49,433 bases of DNA, taken from Nitrospira sp. Its GTDB lineage: Bacteria > Nitrospirota > Nitrospiria > Nitrospirales > Nitrospiraceae. The translations under genes were made by a program, and so were the position numbers. The DNA lies in contig SWDG01000026.1 in NCBI GenBank assembly GCA_005116965.1, positions 143,027 through 192,459 of the forward strand, written 5' to 3'. The notes below the pieces were generated by a model. That model did no database searches, was not told where the DNA came from, and worked only from the letters and a program-made list of their open reading frames with translations. Of this stretch, positions 9,439 through 18,630 are shown one piece after another. Numbering within the stretch: the first letter of the stretch is position 1; each line of letters opens with the position of its first letter.

Positions 9439-10104
9439 TCACGTATCTCGTAGGCCAGACTTGCCGAACCGCTTTCCCAATTCCTGAAAAACCTCCTGAA
9501 GACTGATCTCGTGATATCCCAGCGCCATGAGGGTATGAAAGAGCAGATCAGCGACTTCGTACACGATCTCCTCTTTCTTGCCACCTTTGGACGCCAACAA
9601 GACTTCTCCGGCCTCCTCCGCCACCTTCTTCAGAATCTTGTCATGCCCCCCCTCAAACAACTTCGAGGTATAGGAACCAGCCTGGGGATTGGCGCGGCGC
9701 TCCTGAATCGTCCTGAGAATACCCTCAAGAATTCCACCCTGTGCATCTTGCGCATTCCGCTGAACAAGGTGGCCTTGTTCAGCGAGCCTAGAAAAAAAAC
9801 AGGCTCGCTCGCCTGTATGACAAGTCGGTCCGACTGGCTGCGCCTTCACCAGAATGGCATCTCGATCACAATCAACAAAGAGTTCCTTCACGTGCAGCGT
9901 ATGACCGGAGGTTTCGCCTTTTTCCCAGAGTTGGTTTCGAGACCGACTCCAAAAGTGCACTCTCCTTGTGGCGACCGTCTTTGCGATGGCCTCTTGGTTC
10001 ATATATCCGAGCATCAACACCGTCCCATCAAGCCAATCCTGAATAACAGCCGGAAGCAGGCCTTGCCCATCGAATTTCAACTGATCTGCCGATCCTTGAC
10101 TCAT
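9439..10104 (-). CDS. hisIE: Bifunctional phosphoribosyl-AMP cyclohydrolase / phosphoribosyl-ATP pyrophosphatase HisIE
   Basis: This 221-residue fusion covers two consecutive early steps of histidine synthesis. The N-terminal HisI half has WSRSRNQLWEKGETSGH and the metal-binding DCDRDAILV and CHTGERACFF stretches. The C-terminal HisE half has GSYTSKLFEGGHDKILKKVA and the acidic EEAGEVLLA and YEVADLLFH helices of the MazG-like pyrophosphatase fold. The ATG at 10104 lies four bases after the hisF stop. The frame extends further upstream inside hisF, but homology starts here. Confidence 0.96.
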   Translation of the reverse strand: MSQGSADQLKFDGQGLLPAVIQDWLDGTVLMLGYMNQEAIAKTVATRRVHFWSRSRNQLWEKGETSGHTLHVKELFVDCDRDAILVKAQPVGPTCHTGERACFFSRLAEQGHLVQRNAQDAQGGILEGILRTIQERRANPQAGSYTSKLFEGGHDKILKKVAEEAGEVLLASKGGKKEEIVYEVADLLFHTLMALGYHEISLQEVFQELGKRFGKSGLRDT

Positions 10105-10108
10105 CGTG

Positions 10109-10888
10109 TCATGCCACTCGAAAAAGACTCTCTGATCGAACAGGGACGCCACGTTCCTGTAAGTATGCTTTCGCTTGGGAGATCGTATAGGTCCGAAAAT
10201 GAAAAATCGAAGCGGCCAAGACCGCGTCCGCCTTCCCCTGCACAAAGCCCTGGTAGAGGTGGTCAAGCGTGCCGACTCCACCCGAAGCGATCACGGGAAT
10301 CGATACAGCCCCAGACACCGTCGCCGTCAGGTCCAGATCATACCCGGTCTGCCGGCCATCCTGATCCATGCTGGTCAATAAGATTTCTCCGGCACCATAC
10401 TGTCCCATCCGCGTAGCCCACTCCACCACATCAAGTCCCGTCGCCTGGCGCCCGCCATGCGTGAAGACCTCCCAGCGATCGCCCACTGCGCGCTTGGCAT
10501 CGATGGCCACAACAATGCATTGCGTCCCAAACCGCTGAGCAGCCTCTTTCACAAACTCAGGCCGTCGAACTGCCGCAGTATTGATGCTCACCTTGTCCGC
10601 CCCAGCATTCAACAAGGCCCGAATATCGTCGAGCGTTCCCACGCCCCCACCGACCGTCACCGGCATAAATACCCGGGCAGCCGTCCGCTCCACGACATCA
10701 ATGATCGTCTTCCGGTTTTCATGCGAAGCGGTGATATCGAGAAAGCAGAGCTCGTCCGCTCCTTCGTGATCATACCCCACCGCTGCTTCAACCGGGTCTC
10801 CGGCATCGCGGAGATTCACAAAGCTGACGCCCTTGACCACGCGGCCCTCTTTGACATCCAGACAGGGAATGATGCGTTTGGTCAACAT
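10109..10888 (-). CDS. hisF: Imidazole glycerol phosphate synthase cyclase subunit HisF
   Basis: This 259-residue (beta/alpha)8 barrel has the catalytic aspartates of the family in PCLDV (about residue 11) and VAIDAKR (about 130), plus the phosphate-binding [10 protein letters not shown] and [10 protein letters not shown] loops. HisF uses ammonia delivered by the glutaminase HisH to form imidazole glycerol phosphate and AICAR. No hisH gene is present in this cluster, so the partner must be encoded elsewhere or replaced. Confidence 0.97.
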   Translation of the reverse strand: MLTKRIIPCLDVKEGRVVKGVSFVNLRDAGDPVEAAVGYDHEGADELCFLDITASHENRKTIIDVVERTAARVFMPVTVGGGVGTLDDIRALLNAGADKVSINTAAVRRPEFVKEAAQRFGTQCIVVAIDAKRAVGDRWEVFTHGGRQATGLDVVEWATRMGQYGAGEILLTSMDQDGRQTGYDLDLTATVSGAVSIPVIASGGVGTLDHLYQGFVQGKADAVLAASIFHFRTYTISQAKAYLQERGVPVRSESLFRVA

Positions 10889-10933
10889 AGTCGTACTGAC
10901 GTGAGGGGGAGAGCTTGTTCTGCGCCTAACCCT

Positions 10934-11659
10934 TCACTCCTTACCAAGAGCCGTCACTGTGGCCCTCAGATCAAGTTTCCCATCATAAAAAGCTTTCCCC
11001 ACGATCGCCCCCTCGATTTTAGGGCCAAGTGATCGTACAGCTAGCAGATCTTCCAGACGAGTGATCCCTCCCGAGGCAATCACCGGAAACGAAGAGCATT
11101 CGACGACTTCTTTCAATGCAGGAATATTTGGCCCGTTCAGCATGCCATCCCGCGCGATATCCGTATAGACCACGGCGGCAATCGCGCAGCCTGACAATTC
11201 CTCCAACAAATCGATCGCTTTCACATCGGATACCGTTGTCCAGCCTTTCACAGCGATTCGACCGTCACGTGCATCGAGCCCAAGTATGATCCGGTGCGGA
11301 AACTCCTGGCAGGCCTGATCAAGCAGCGCCCGGTTCGTGAGCGCTGCCGTGCCGAGCACAACGCGCGACACCCCAGCATTGAGATATCGGCGGACCGTTT
11401 CAATGGTCCTGATGCCGCCGCCGACCTGAACTTTGACGCGAACCGCTTTTATGACGGACTCGATGTGGGACAGATTCTTGGGCTCGCCGTCAACCGCGCC
11501 GTTTAAATCCACGACGTGAATCAGACCGGCTCCCTGTTGTTGCCACCTACCGGCAACCTCCGTCACATCGTCAGAATAGACCGTTTCCGCCGCCATATCG
11601 CCTTGACGTAACCGCACACAACGCCCATCTTTCAAATCAATGGCAGGAATAACCAGCAC
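10934..11659 (-). CDS. hisA: ProFAR isomerase HisA
   Basis: This 241-residue TIM barrel begins MLVIPAIDLKDGRCVRL, the HisA signature, with catalytic Asp8 in AIDLKDG and a second Asp in YTDIARDGM. The phosphate loops VQVGGGIRT and ASGGITR are present. It isomerises ProFAR to PRFAR. It starts one base after the stop of the lipoprotein gene and is followed by hisF after 45 bases, as part of a his operon. Confidence 0.97.
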   Translation of the reverse strand: MLVIPAIDLKDGRCVRLRQGDMAAETVYSDDVTEVAGRWQQQGAGLIHVVDLNGAVDGEPKNLSHIESVIKAVRVKVQVGGGIRTIETVRRYLNAGVSRVVLGTAALTNRALLDQACQEFPHRIILGLDARDGRIAVKGWTTVSDVKAIDLLEELSGCAIAAVVYTDIARDGMLNGPNIPALKEVVECSSFPVIASGGITRLEDLLAVRSLGPKIEGAIVGKAFYDGKLDLRATVTALGKE

Positions 11660-11660
11660 C

Positions 11661-12383
11661 CTACTTACCCTCCCCTACACCGAATGGAAAGTCTTTCAAG
11701 ACCTCATCAACCCCGTATTCTGCGAGTTCCGCCGCCGTCACGAAAGCCCATCGTTGCAAGAATCCCATGAGGTCCTCGGTCATGGGCCGTTGCCGTTCAT
11801 AATAATCACCGACCCAGAGCACTTGCCCATCAGCTGCCACGACCTTGACCTCAAAGCCGACCGTCGCCGACGGGTCAGCGCCCAGTCGACTACCTACCCG
11901 CTCTTGGTACACCGATACAAGGCCGATTAATGCCGCATCCGCTTTCAGTCGCTTCGCAACCACAGCAGCAGCCTTTTCCATCCCCATGTTGACCAGCTCT
12001 CCGTCGGCTGAAGAGACTCTGACCGCATCACCGGGAGATAATACGAGAAGGCCTTTCCGATCGCGAAGGCGCCCCCAGAACAATTCCGTCACTGTCTCCG
12101 CCGCGTGTCCCGGCACCACCATGGTCTTCCTGGGCAGGGGTTGCCCTCCCGGAGGAACTCCCATGGAAATATCAGACCGACGGATACTGTCAGGGGTCGG
12201 AAGGAAAAGAGCGTCTTGATCGTGCGCTTGGGGCGTGGCAATCGATGTAAACGGGATTAAGGCAATGGAGTGAATCCGGTATCGGGCGAGTTCCGGAGCC
12301 GATTTCGTCGCGACCTTCGATCCGCTGCACCCTGTTGCCATGGCGGCCAAGGCAACAGCACTTATCATCAGGATTACGCGCAT
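11661..12383 (-). CDS. Predicted lipoprotein of unknown function, inside the his operon
   Basis: This 240-residue protein has a lipoprotein signal: a hydrophobic stretch ILMISAVALAAMATGC with Cys19 at the lipobox. The mature part contains HSIALIPFTS and later VVAKRLKADAALIGLVSVYQ, which resembles outer-membrane lipoproteins of the GNA1162/LpoB-like type, small proteins that assemble in the periplasm. That comparison is tentative. The gene sits five bases after hisB and one base before hisA, exactly where hisH is usually found. It has no glutamine amidotransferase motif and cannot replace HisH. Confidence 0.8.
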   Translation of the reverse strand: MRVILMISAVALAAMATGCSGSKVATKSAPELARYRIHSIALIPFTSIATPQAHDQDALFLPTPDSIRRSDISMGVPPGGQPLPRKTMVVPGHAAETVTELFWGRLRDRKGLLVLSPGDAVRVSSADGELVNMGMEKAAAVVAKRLKADAALIGLVSVYQERVGSRLGADPSATVGFEVKVVAADGQVLWVGDYYERQRPMTEDLMGFLQRWAFVTAAELAEYGVDEVLKDFPFGVGEGK

Positions 12384-12388
12384 CAGGC

Positions 12389-12997
12389 CTACAACATCCC
12401 CTTCGTCGACAGCACTTTCCCGGCCAGTCGCTCTTCCAACGTCGTCGCCTGGTCGAGCGCCTTGGCGAGCGCCTTGAAGATCGCTTCCATGATGTGGTGC
12501 GGATTGCGGCCGTACATGAGATTTACGTGCAAGTTCAGGCCTCCGTGGGTCACAAAGGCCTGGAAGAAATCCTCGAACAGACCGAGATCGAACGCCTTGA
12601 TCTTCCGGTCCGGCAGATTCACGTTATAGACAAGAAATGGCCGACCGCTCAGATCCACGGTAATCTGGGCCAAGGTTTCATCGAGCGGCGCCGAGGCAAA
12701 CCCAAATCGCTTGATGCCGGCCTTTTCTCCCAGAGCCTGATGGAATGCTTTTCCCATTACGATACCGACGTCTTCCACCGTGTGATGTTCGTCGATATCA
12801 AGATCGCCCTTGGCCTTGACCGTCAGGTCAAAAAACCCATGCTTCGAGAGCAGTTCCAGCATATGGTCGAAGAATCGGATGCCGGTGTCGATCTTCCCTT
12901 TCCCACCCCCATCCAGAGTCCACTCGACATGGATATCGGTCTCTTTGGTAGCCCGATGAATGCTCGCCTGTCGTGGGGCAGATCCGTTCTTCTTCAT
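12389..12997 (-). CDS. hisB: Imidazoleglycerol-phosphate dehydratase HisB
   Basis: This 202-residue monofunctional enzyme carries the two metal-binding motifs of the family, DEHHTVEDVG (about residues 70-79) and NPHHIMEAIFKALA near the C-terminus. It starts with basic residues and the typical ATKETDIHVEWTLDG strand. There is no fused histidinol phosphatase. The start overlaps the hisD stop by four bases (ATGA), implying coupled translation. Confidence 0.97.
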   Translation of the reverse strand: MKKNGSAPRQASIHRATKETDIHVEWTLDGGGKGKIDTGIRFFDHMLELLSKHGFFDLTVKAKGDLDIDEHHTVEDVGIVMGKAFHQALGEKAGIKRFGFASAPLDETLAQITVDLSGRPFLVYNVNLPDRKIKAFDLGLFEDFFQAFVTHGGLNLHVNLMYGRNPHHIMEAIFKALAKALDQATTLEERLAGKVLSTKGML

Positions 12998-14277
12998 GAA
13001 AACCTAATGTTCGCCGACTTGGCATGGGCGTCGAACCCTTCGATCTGCGCAAGTCGAATCAAAGGATCTTTGACTTTGGCTAATTCTTGTTTCGTGTAAT
13101 GCACGATGTTGCTGACCTTCACATAGTCATTGACCGAGAGCGGCGAGAAGAACCGCGCCGTTCCTCCGGTCGGCAGCACGTGATTCGGCCCTGCAACATA
13201 ATCGGCAACCGACGGCGGCGTATAGCGCCCCAGGAATAGCGCACCTGCATGGCGGATCTTTTCCAAATAATCGAACGGATTATCCACCGAGAGCGTCAGG
13301 TGTTCGGCCGCAATTTCGTTCGCCACCTCGATCGCTTCGTCCATAGTGGTCACGACGAAGGCTACTGAATGACGGGCAATTGATTTCGATGCGATCTTTT
13401 CACGTTGGAGCCCTTTCAGCTGACTCTCGATCAGTTTCGACACATCCTTCGCCAATCGCTCCGAGGTCGTCACAAGGAACACCTGCGCGTCTTCATCATG
13501 CTCAGCTTCGCAGAGCAGATCTGCCGCCACATGGGCCGGCGTTGCCTCATCATCGGCCACTACCAGCAACTCACTGGGACCGGCAACCATGTCGATTCCA
13601 ACCGTGCCGTAGAGCAATCGTTTGGCTGTGGCCACGTAGATATTTCCCGGCCCGACGATCTTGTCGACCCTCGCAATGGTATTTGTCCCATAGGCAAGGG
13701 CCGCGACTGCTTGCACGCCGCCGACACGATAAATCTCCGTGACTCCTGCGATATCGGCTGCGACCAGCAAATAGGGATTAATCCCGTCCTTCTGGGGCGG
13801 GGTGACCATCACAATACGTGGGACACCGGCAACCTTGGCTGGAATCGCGCACATCAGCACGGATGACGGATACACGGCCTTGCCCCCAGGGATATACACC
13901 CCCACCGCGTCAACTGGGCCAACCAGCTGTCCTAAGGTGGCATCCCCATCCTGGTACATCCAGGTCTTGGTCCGTTGCCGCTCATGAAACGACGTAATCC
14001 GTTGAGCGGCCAGCCGCAGCGCATCGCCCTCATCCTTTCGGATGTGGAAATAGGCATTCTTGACCTCTTCAGGAGTCACACGCAGCGCGTCCGGCTTCAA
14101 CACAACCTTATCGAATTGCTTAGTGTAGCGGAGGATCGCTTTATCTCCTCCCTGTTCAACCCCTTTCAGAATGGCCTGCACGGTTTTTTCAACCACCGCG
14201 CCGGTTGCCCGTCCGCGAAGCACAACTTTTTTTAGAGATGGGAGGAAGCTGCGATCCGCTTGCGTCACGATTTTCAT
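12994..14277 (-). CDS. hisD: Histidinol dehydrogenase HisD
   Basis: This 427-residue NAD-dependent enzyme catalyses the last two oxidations of histidine synthesis. Recognisable motifs are DAVGVYIPGGKAVYPSSVLM, VAGPSELLVVADDEA, the zinc-binding and catalytic CEAEHDEDAQ and IAAEHLTLSV, and the C-terminal VADYVAGPNHVLPTGGTAR. Length is normal. It overlaps both hisG and hisB by four bases. Confidence 0.98.
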   Translation of the reverse strand: MKIVTQADRSFLPSLKKVVLRGRATGAVVEKTVQAILKGVEQGGDKAILRYTKQFDKVVLKPDALRVTPEEVKNAYFHIRKDEGDALRLAAQRITSFHERQRTKTWMYQDGDATLGQLVGPVDAVGVYIPGGKAVYPSSVLMCAIPAKVAGVPRIVMVTPPQKDGINPYLLVAADIAGVTEIYRVGGVQAVAALAYGTNTIARVDKIVGPGNIYVATAKRLLYGTVGIDMVAGPSELLVVADDEATPAHVAADLLCEAEHDEDAQVFLVTTSERLAKDVSKLIESQLKGLQREKIASKSIARHSVAFVVTTMDEAIEVANEIAAEHLTLSVDNPFDYLEKIRHAGALFLGRYTPPSVADYVAGPNHVLPTGGTARFFSPLSVNDYVKVSNIVHYTKQELAKVKDPLIRLAQIEGFDAHAKSANIRFS

Positions 14278-14972
14278 GAGCGAGCTGCCTTCCGTTTACG
14301 CGCGAGTACCGTCGAGGAGCGACCATTGCGGGAGGGAACGCTCTGACTCCGCACCGCTACCCTAAGTTTACGAATCAACTCCATCAGTGGCTTCTGTTTG
14401 AGCCGAAAACTCGCCCGATTGACGATGAAACGGGCTGTCGATTGAGTAATGACCTCAATCTCGGCAAGATCATGGGCTTTGAGTGTGCTGCCGGTTTCGA
14501 CCAAATCCACAATCCGATCTGCCAGCCCCACTACAGGAGCCAACTCGATAGAGCCATACAACTTGACGATCTCGACCGGAATTCCTCGCGTATTAAAATA
14601 GCGCTCGCTGATCCGTGGATACTTCGTCGCAATGCGAATCTTTGACGAGAGGCGATCATGTGCTCCCTCTCCCCGGAGCGCGGCGACGGAGATTCTACAC
14701 GCTCCGAATCCTAAATCCAATGGTTCGTATACATCACTTTCCTGCTCTAGCAAAACGTCTTTCCCGACGATTCCGGCGTCCGCTCCCCCATATTCCACAT
14801 ACGTCGGCACATCGCTGGGCCGAACGATGAGAAAGGTCATCTCGTTCTCGGGGCTGACAAATATCAGCCTCCTGCTCTCGCCTGATAGCCCCGGAATGTC
14901 GTAGCCGGCTTGTCGGAAGAGGGCCAGCGCGGACTCCATGAGTTTCCCTTTTGACAGAGCGATCGTCACCAT
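14274..14972 (-). CDS. hisG: ATP phosphoribosyltransferase HisG, short form
   Basis: This 232-residue catalytic subunit of the first histidine enzyme begins VTIALSKGKLMESALALF and contains the PRPP-binding VDLVETGSTLKAHDL loop. It lacks the C-terminal ACT-like regulatory domain of long HisG proteins. Short HisG normally works with HisZ, which is not in this window. The last 25 residues (SQSVPSRNGRSSTVL and a lysine/arginine-rich end) form a basic tail not expected from the core enzyme. It follows murA by nine bases. Confidence 0.95.
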   Translation of the reverse strand: MVTIALSKGKLMESALALFRQAGYDIPGLSGESRRLIFVSPENEMTFLIVRPSDVPTYVEYGGADAGIVGKDVLLEQESDVYEPLDLGFGACRISVAALRGEGAHDRLSSKIRIATKYPRISERYFNTRGIPVEIVKLYGSIELAPVVGLADRIVDLVETGSTLKAHDLAEIEVITQSTARFIVNRASFRLKQKPLMELIRKLRVAVRSQSVPSRNGRSSTVLARKRKAARS

Positions 14973-14981
14973 GTGTAACCC

Positions 14982-16250
14982 CTAGTGTATCTTCGTCGGC
15001 GACTTTTGGCGCTGAACCTCAGCCCCCAGAGCACCTAACTTTTCTTCAATTCTCTCGTATCCCCGATCAAGATGGTACACACGTTGGACGTGCGTCACTC
15101 CCTCTGCCGCCAGCCCAGCGACGATCAACCCGGCACTCGCTCGAAGATCTGACGCCATGACTGGCGCGCCAGTCAGCTGCTTGCGTCCCGTCACTACCAA
15201 CCGGTTCCCTTCAACGCGGATATTAGCTCCCATCCGCCGCAATTCCTCGACATGCATGAACCGGCTTTCAAACACCGTTTCAGTCACGACACTCGTGCCT
15301 TCGGCGAGACTCAGCAGTGCAACCATTTGGGCTTGCATATCAGTGGGAAATCCTGGGAAGGGCAACGTCCTCAGATCAGTGCCTCGCAATGTGTCAGGCA
15401 TGGTCAGCCGCACATAGTCGTTGCCTTCCTGCACGTCGGCCCCCGCCTCACGCAACTTCATCAGCACTGCCTCAAGATGACCTGGACGGCAATGTGTCGC
15501 TGTGACATCCCCTTGGGTCACAGCTGCTGCCGCCAAGTATGTGCCAGCCTCGATACGATCAGGAATGACGTCATGATCCCCACCATGAAGTTCTCGCACT
15601 CCCTCAATCACGATCTCATCGGTTCCCGCTCCTCGAATTCTCGCGCCACGCTTGACGAGAAATTCGGCCAGGTCCACGATTTCTGGTTCCTTTGCCGCAT
15701 TTTCTAGCGTCGTCACTCCCTCGGCCAATGTCGCCGCCATCATGAGATTTTCAGTACCGGTGACGGTCGGCGTATCACTGTAGATCCGCTCACCTCTCAA
15801 TCGTTTCGCCCTGGCCGTGATATAACCGTGCTCAATGGAAATGTCAGCCCCTAATTTTGCCAATCCCGCTAAATGAAGGTTCACTGGCCTGGATCCGATC
15901 GCACAGCCCCCGGGAAGGGACACTTTGGCCTCTCCCCAACGAGCGACCAACGGACCAAGGACCAATACCGACGCCCGCATCGTCTTCACGAGATCGTAGG
16001 GAGCTTCTGTCGATTCAATGGCATCGACCTGGATGACCGCCCGATTGCCCTCATGAGATACCTTGGCCCCGAGAATCCCTAAGAGCTTTCCCATCGTGAG
16101 CACATCCACAACCCTTGGAAGATTGGTGATGACGCACTCCCCGCCTCCCAGAATGGTCGAGGCCAAGATCGGAAGAGCGGAATTTTTCGCGCCGCTAATG
16201 CGAACGTCTCCGGCGAGTCTCTTACCGCCTCTGATAAGAATCTCATCCAT
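14982..16250 (-). CDS. murA: UDP-N-acetylglucosamine 1-carboxyvinyltransferase MurA
   Basis: This 422-residue enzyme adds enolpyruvate to UDP-GlcNAc, the committed step of peptidoglycan synthesis in the cytoplasm. It starts [20 protein letters not shown] with GAKNSALP close behind. [15 protein letters not shown] contains the catalytic, fosfomycin-target cysteine at about residue 115. [10 protein letters not shown]-like sequence ([15 protein letters not shown]) and [15 protein letters not shown] complete the set. It lies between prmC and hisG in the same direction. Confidence 0.98.
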   Translation of the reverse strand: MDEILIRGGKRLAGDVRISGAKNSALPILASTILGGGECVITNLPRVVDVLTMGKLLGILGAKVSHEGNRAVIQVDAIESTEAPYDLVKTMRASVLVLGPLVARWGEAKVSLPGGCAIGSRPVNLHLAGLAKLGADISIEHGYITARAKRLRGERIYSDTPTVTGTENLMMAATLAEGVTTLENAAKEPEIVDLAEFLVKRGARIRGAGTDEIVIEGVRELHGGDHDVIPDRIEAGTYLAAAAVTQGDVTATHCRPGHLEAVLMKLREAGADVQEGNDYVRLTMPDTLRGTDLRTLPFPGFPTDMQAQMVALLSLAEGTSVVTETVFESRFMHVEELRRMGANIRVEGNRLVVTGRKQLTGAPVMASDLRASAGLIVAGLAAEGVTHVQRVYHLDRGYERIEEKLGALGAEVQRQKSPTKIH

Positions 16251-16259
16251 ACCGTGCCC

Positions 16260-17153
16260 CTAGCTCACCCGCCGCGCGATCATCACCCGTTCGATACCGG
16301 CCTCATCCTTGATGGTCTGAAGTCCGGTGTAGCCCCCTGCTTGTTCTGCCGCCAGTCGCACAATTGGAGCTTGCCCCTGACCAAGCTCCATGACGAGCAA
16401 TCCACCAGGCACAAGAAATTGGCGTGCATCGTGGAGCAATCGTTCATGGAACTCCGTTCCGCTCTGTCCGGCCACCAACGCCAACCGCGGCTCAAAATCT
16501 CGGACCTCTGGTTGCAGACCAGCCCAGACCTCTTCGGCGATGTACGGGGGATTAGACACGATCGCATCCACGGCTCCGATTAACTGGCATTCATGCAAGG
16601 GGAACAATAGATCCCCTTCCTTCCAAGTAATTTTATCGCTGACGCCGTGTCTCTCCGCATTACCCTTGGCAACCGTCAACGCTTTCCCGGAGCAGTCCAG
16701 GGCAAAAATTCGCATGCCGCCCAGGATGGTCGCCAAGGTCACCGCCACACATCCAGACCCTGTTCCCACATCAACCACTACCGCACCTTCTGCGAACCTA
16801 CCCTCCCTGAGAGTCTCCTGAACAAGGAGTTCGGTCTCAGGCCGAGGAATCAACACCGCCGGGTTCACATCAAAGTCGAGACCGCAAAATTCCTGTGTGC
16901 CCAGAATATACTGGAGGGGTTCGCACGCCATCCGCCTCGATACGACTGATTCGGCACGAGCGAGTCCTTCGGCTGACACCGCTTGGTCTCTCCGACTCGC
17001 CAACTCGTGATGTTTCAGTCCAAATGCGTAGGCCAATAACCAGATCGCTTCTTGAGACGTATTGGTCGATCCAGCTCTTTCCAAAGAGCGTTGGGCCCAC
17101 GTAAGCACCATGCCAATCGTTTTCGGATCTGCGGTAATGGGGACGACCATCAT
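16260..17153 (-). CDS. prmC: Peptide chain release factor N5-glutamine methyltransferase PrmC (HemK)
   Basis: This 297-residue class I methyltransferase has the SAM-binding VVDVGTGSGCVAVTLA (about 122-137) and the catalytic NPPY motif in VSNPPYIAEEVW (about 199). An N-terminal helical release-factor-binding domain precedes them, with PLQYILGTQEFCGL before the catalytic domain. It methylates the Gln of the GGQ motif of release factors. Its start overlaps the stop of prfA, its substrate gene, by four bases. Confidence 0.97.
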   Translation of the reverse strand: MMVVPITADPKTIGMVLTWAQRSLERAGSTNTSQEAIWLLAYAFGLKHHELASRRDQAVSAEGLARAESVVSRRMACEPLQYILGTQEFCGLDFDVNPAVLIPRPETELLVQETLREGRFAEGAVVVDVGTGSGCVAVTLATILGGMRIFALDCSGKALTVAKGNAERHGVSDKITWKEGDLLFPLHECQLIGAVDAIVSNPPYIAEEVWAGLQPEVRDFEPRLALVAGQSGTEFHERLLHDARQFLVPGGLLVMELGQGQAPIVRLAAEQAGGYTGLQTIKDEAGIERVMIARRVS

Positions 17154-18232
17154 GACACGTTGGCGGTTTCGGCCTGCTGTTGTTGCGCCTTCAGCGCTTG
17201 AACGAATTCATCTAAGTCGCCTTCCATAACCAACTCAAGCTTGTGCAACGTCACCCCGACCCGATGGTCGGTGACACGGTTCTGAGGAAAGTTGTAGGTG
17301 CGAACCTTTTCGCTCCGCTCGCCCGTTCCGACCTGGGATTTCCGGTTTTTGGCGATCTCTGCTTCGTGTTTTTCCCGCTCGGCTTCCACGATGCGCGCGC
17401 GCAAAGTCCGCATGGCTTTCGTGCGATTCTTCAGCTGCGAACGCTCGTCCTGGCAACTCACCACGACTCCGGTGGGAATATGGGTGATGCGCACGGCTGA
17501 TTTCGTCGTATTGACACTCTGACCGCCGGCGCCGGAGGAGCAGAACGTGTCGATCCGGAGGTCTCCGGGATCGATCTTCACATCGATTTCATCCACTTCA
17601 GGCATGACCGCCACGGTGACAGTAGAGGTATGGATCCGGCCCGCCGCTTCCGTCACCGGCACCCGCTGCACACGATGCACGCCGGCTTCGTACTTGAAGT
17701 GGCTATAGGCCCCCTTGCCTTCGATCAGCGCCGTGATGTTCTTATATCCTCCGACACCATTCTCTGCCGCCTCGACCGTATCGACCTTGAAGCCTTTCTT
17801 CTCCGCATATCTGATATACGAACGGAATAACTCCCCGGCGAACAGCCCCGCTTCATCTCCGCCGGTGCCGGCCCGGATTTCCAGGAGCAGACTCTTTTCA
17901 TCCCGTGGATCTTTCGGAATCAAGAGCTCCTTGACCTGCTCTTCCATGACTTCCTGCTGCCTCCGCAACTCCGCGGTTTCGTCAGAGGCCATCTTGTGCA
18001 TGTCACTGCCGGCTGATGGATCGGCCAGAATCTGCGCGGTCTCTTCCAGCTGACGGGCATTGCTACGATAGACTTCGAACAACTGAGCCGCCGGCTCAAG
18101 ATCGACACGTTCCTTGCTGAGCTTATGAAGCTGCGCTGGCTGACTGACAACAGAGGGATCCATGAGCTGATCGATCAACTCTTGGAATCGTGACGCCACG
18201 GATTCCCATTTCTTGAGTAACGCGGCTTCCAT
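17150..18232 (-). CDS. prfA: Peptide chain release factor 1 (RF1)
   Basis: This 360-residue class I release factor reads UAA and UAG. The peptidyl-tRNA hydrolysis loop SSGAGGQSVNTT is at about residues 231-242. LLLEIRAGTGGDEAGLFAGE and VHRVQRVPVTEAAGRIHTST are family hallmarks, and the C-terminal TYNFPQNRVTDHRVG is typical of RF1. The coding region lies just downstream of a strong intrinsic terminator following rpmE, so it needs read-through or its own promoter. Confidence 0.98.
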   Translation of the reverse strand: MEAALLKKWESVASRFQELIDQLMDPSVVSQPAQLHKLSKERVDLEPAAQLFEVYRSNARQLEETAQILADPSAGSDMHKMASDETAELRRQQEVMEEQVKELLIPKDPRDEKSLLLEIRAGTGGDEAGLFAGELFRSYIRYAEKKGFKVDTVEAAENGVGGYKNITALIEGKGAYSHFKYEAGVHRVQRVPVTEAAGRIHTSTVTVAVMPEVDEIDVKIDPGDLRIDTFCSSGAGGQSVNTTKSAVRITHIPTGVVVSCQDERSQLKNRTKAMRTLRARIVEAEREKHEAEIAKNRKSQVGTGERSEKVRTYNFPQNRVTDHRVGVTLHKLELVMEGDLDEFVQALKAQQQQAETANVS

Positions 18233-18267
18233 CGTGGTCGGTCCTCGATGCGCGACTAATCCAGGCC

Positions 18268-18307
18268 GAAAAACAAAGGGACCCTGCTCCAGGCGAAGCA
18301 GGGTCCC
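18268..18307 (-). terminator. Rho-independent terminator after rpmE
   Basis: On the minus strand an 11-bp perfect stem, GGGACCCTGCT paired with AGCAGGGTCCC around an eight-base loop, is followed by TTTGTTTTT. It lies 20 bases after the rpmE stop and about 35 bases before the prfA start. It should end rho-rpmE transcripts or act as an attenuator for the downstream genes. Confidence 0.9.
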
Positions 18308-18327
18308 TTCTATGGCATCTAGAGTGG

Positions 18328-18534
18328 CTACTTGTCCTTCTTCGCGTACTTCTTTTTGAACCGCTCAACACGTCCTTCAGTATCGATGATCTTTTGTGTG
18401 CCGGTGAAGAACGGATGACAATTGGAGCAGATATCAACGCTGATATCACCAATGGTGGTACGCGTCTTAAACGAATTTCCGCAGGCGCAGTGAACTGTTG
18501 CCTCGCGGTATAGCGGATGAATACCCTTCTGCAT
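18328..18534 (-). CDS. rpmE: 50S ribosomal protein L31, zinc-binding form
   Basis: This 68-residue L31 begins [19 protein letters not shown] and keeps the four zinc ligands Cys16, Cys18, Cys36 and Cys39 of the C+ type. [20 protein letters not shown] is the conserved core. AAGGAG lies upstream of the ATG. It follows rho by about 96 bases, a common pairing. Confidence 0.97.
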   Translation of the reverse strand: MQKGIHPLYREATVHCACGNSFKTRTTIGDISVDICSNCHPFFTGTQKIIDTEGRVERFKKKYAKKDK

Positions 18535-18630
18535 GACCTACAACTCCTTACCCATGAATGACAAACGTGCGTAGTCTCTTCCCAAGGGCCAACACTTTAA
18601 CCGAAGGAAGCTTAAGAAACAAGCACCACA

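Noticed and set aside
12335-13099. Plus-strand 254-codon frame opposite hisB
   Set aside because: It mirrors hisB and the end of hisD, both identified by motifs; no ribosome site or domain is seen.
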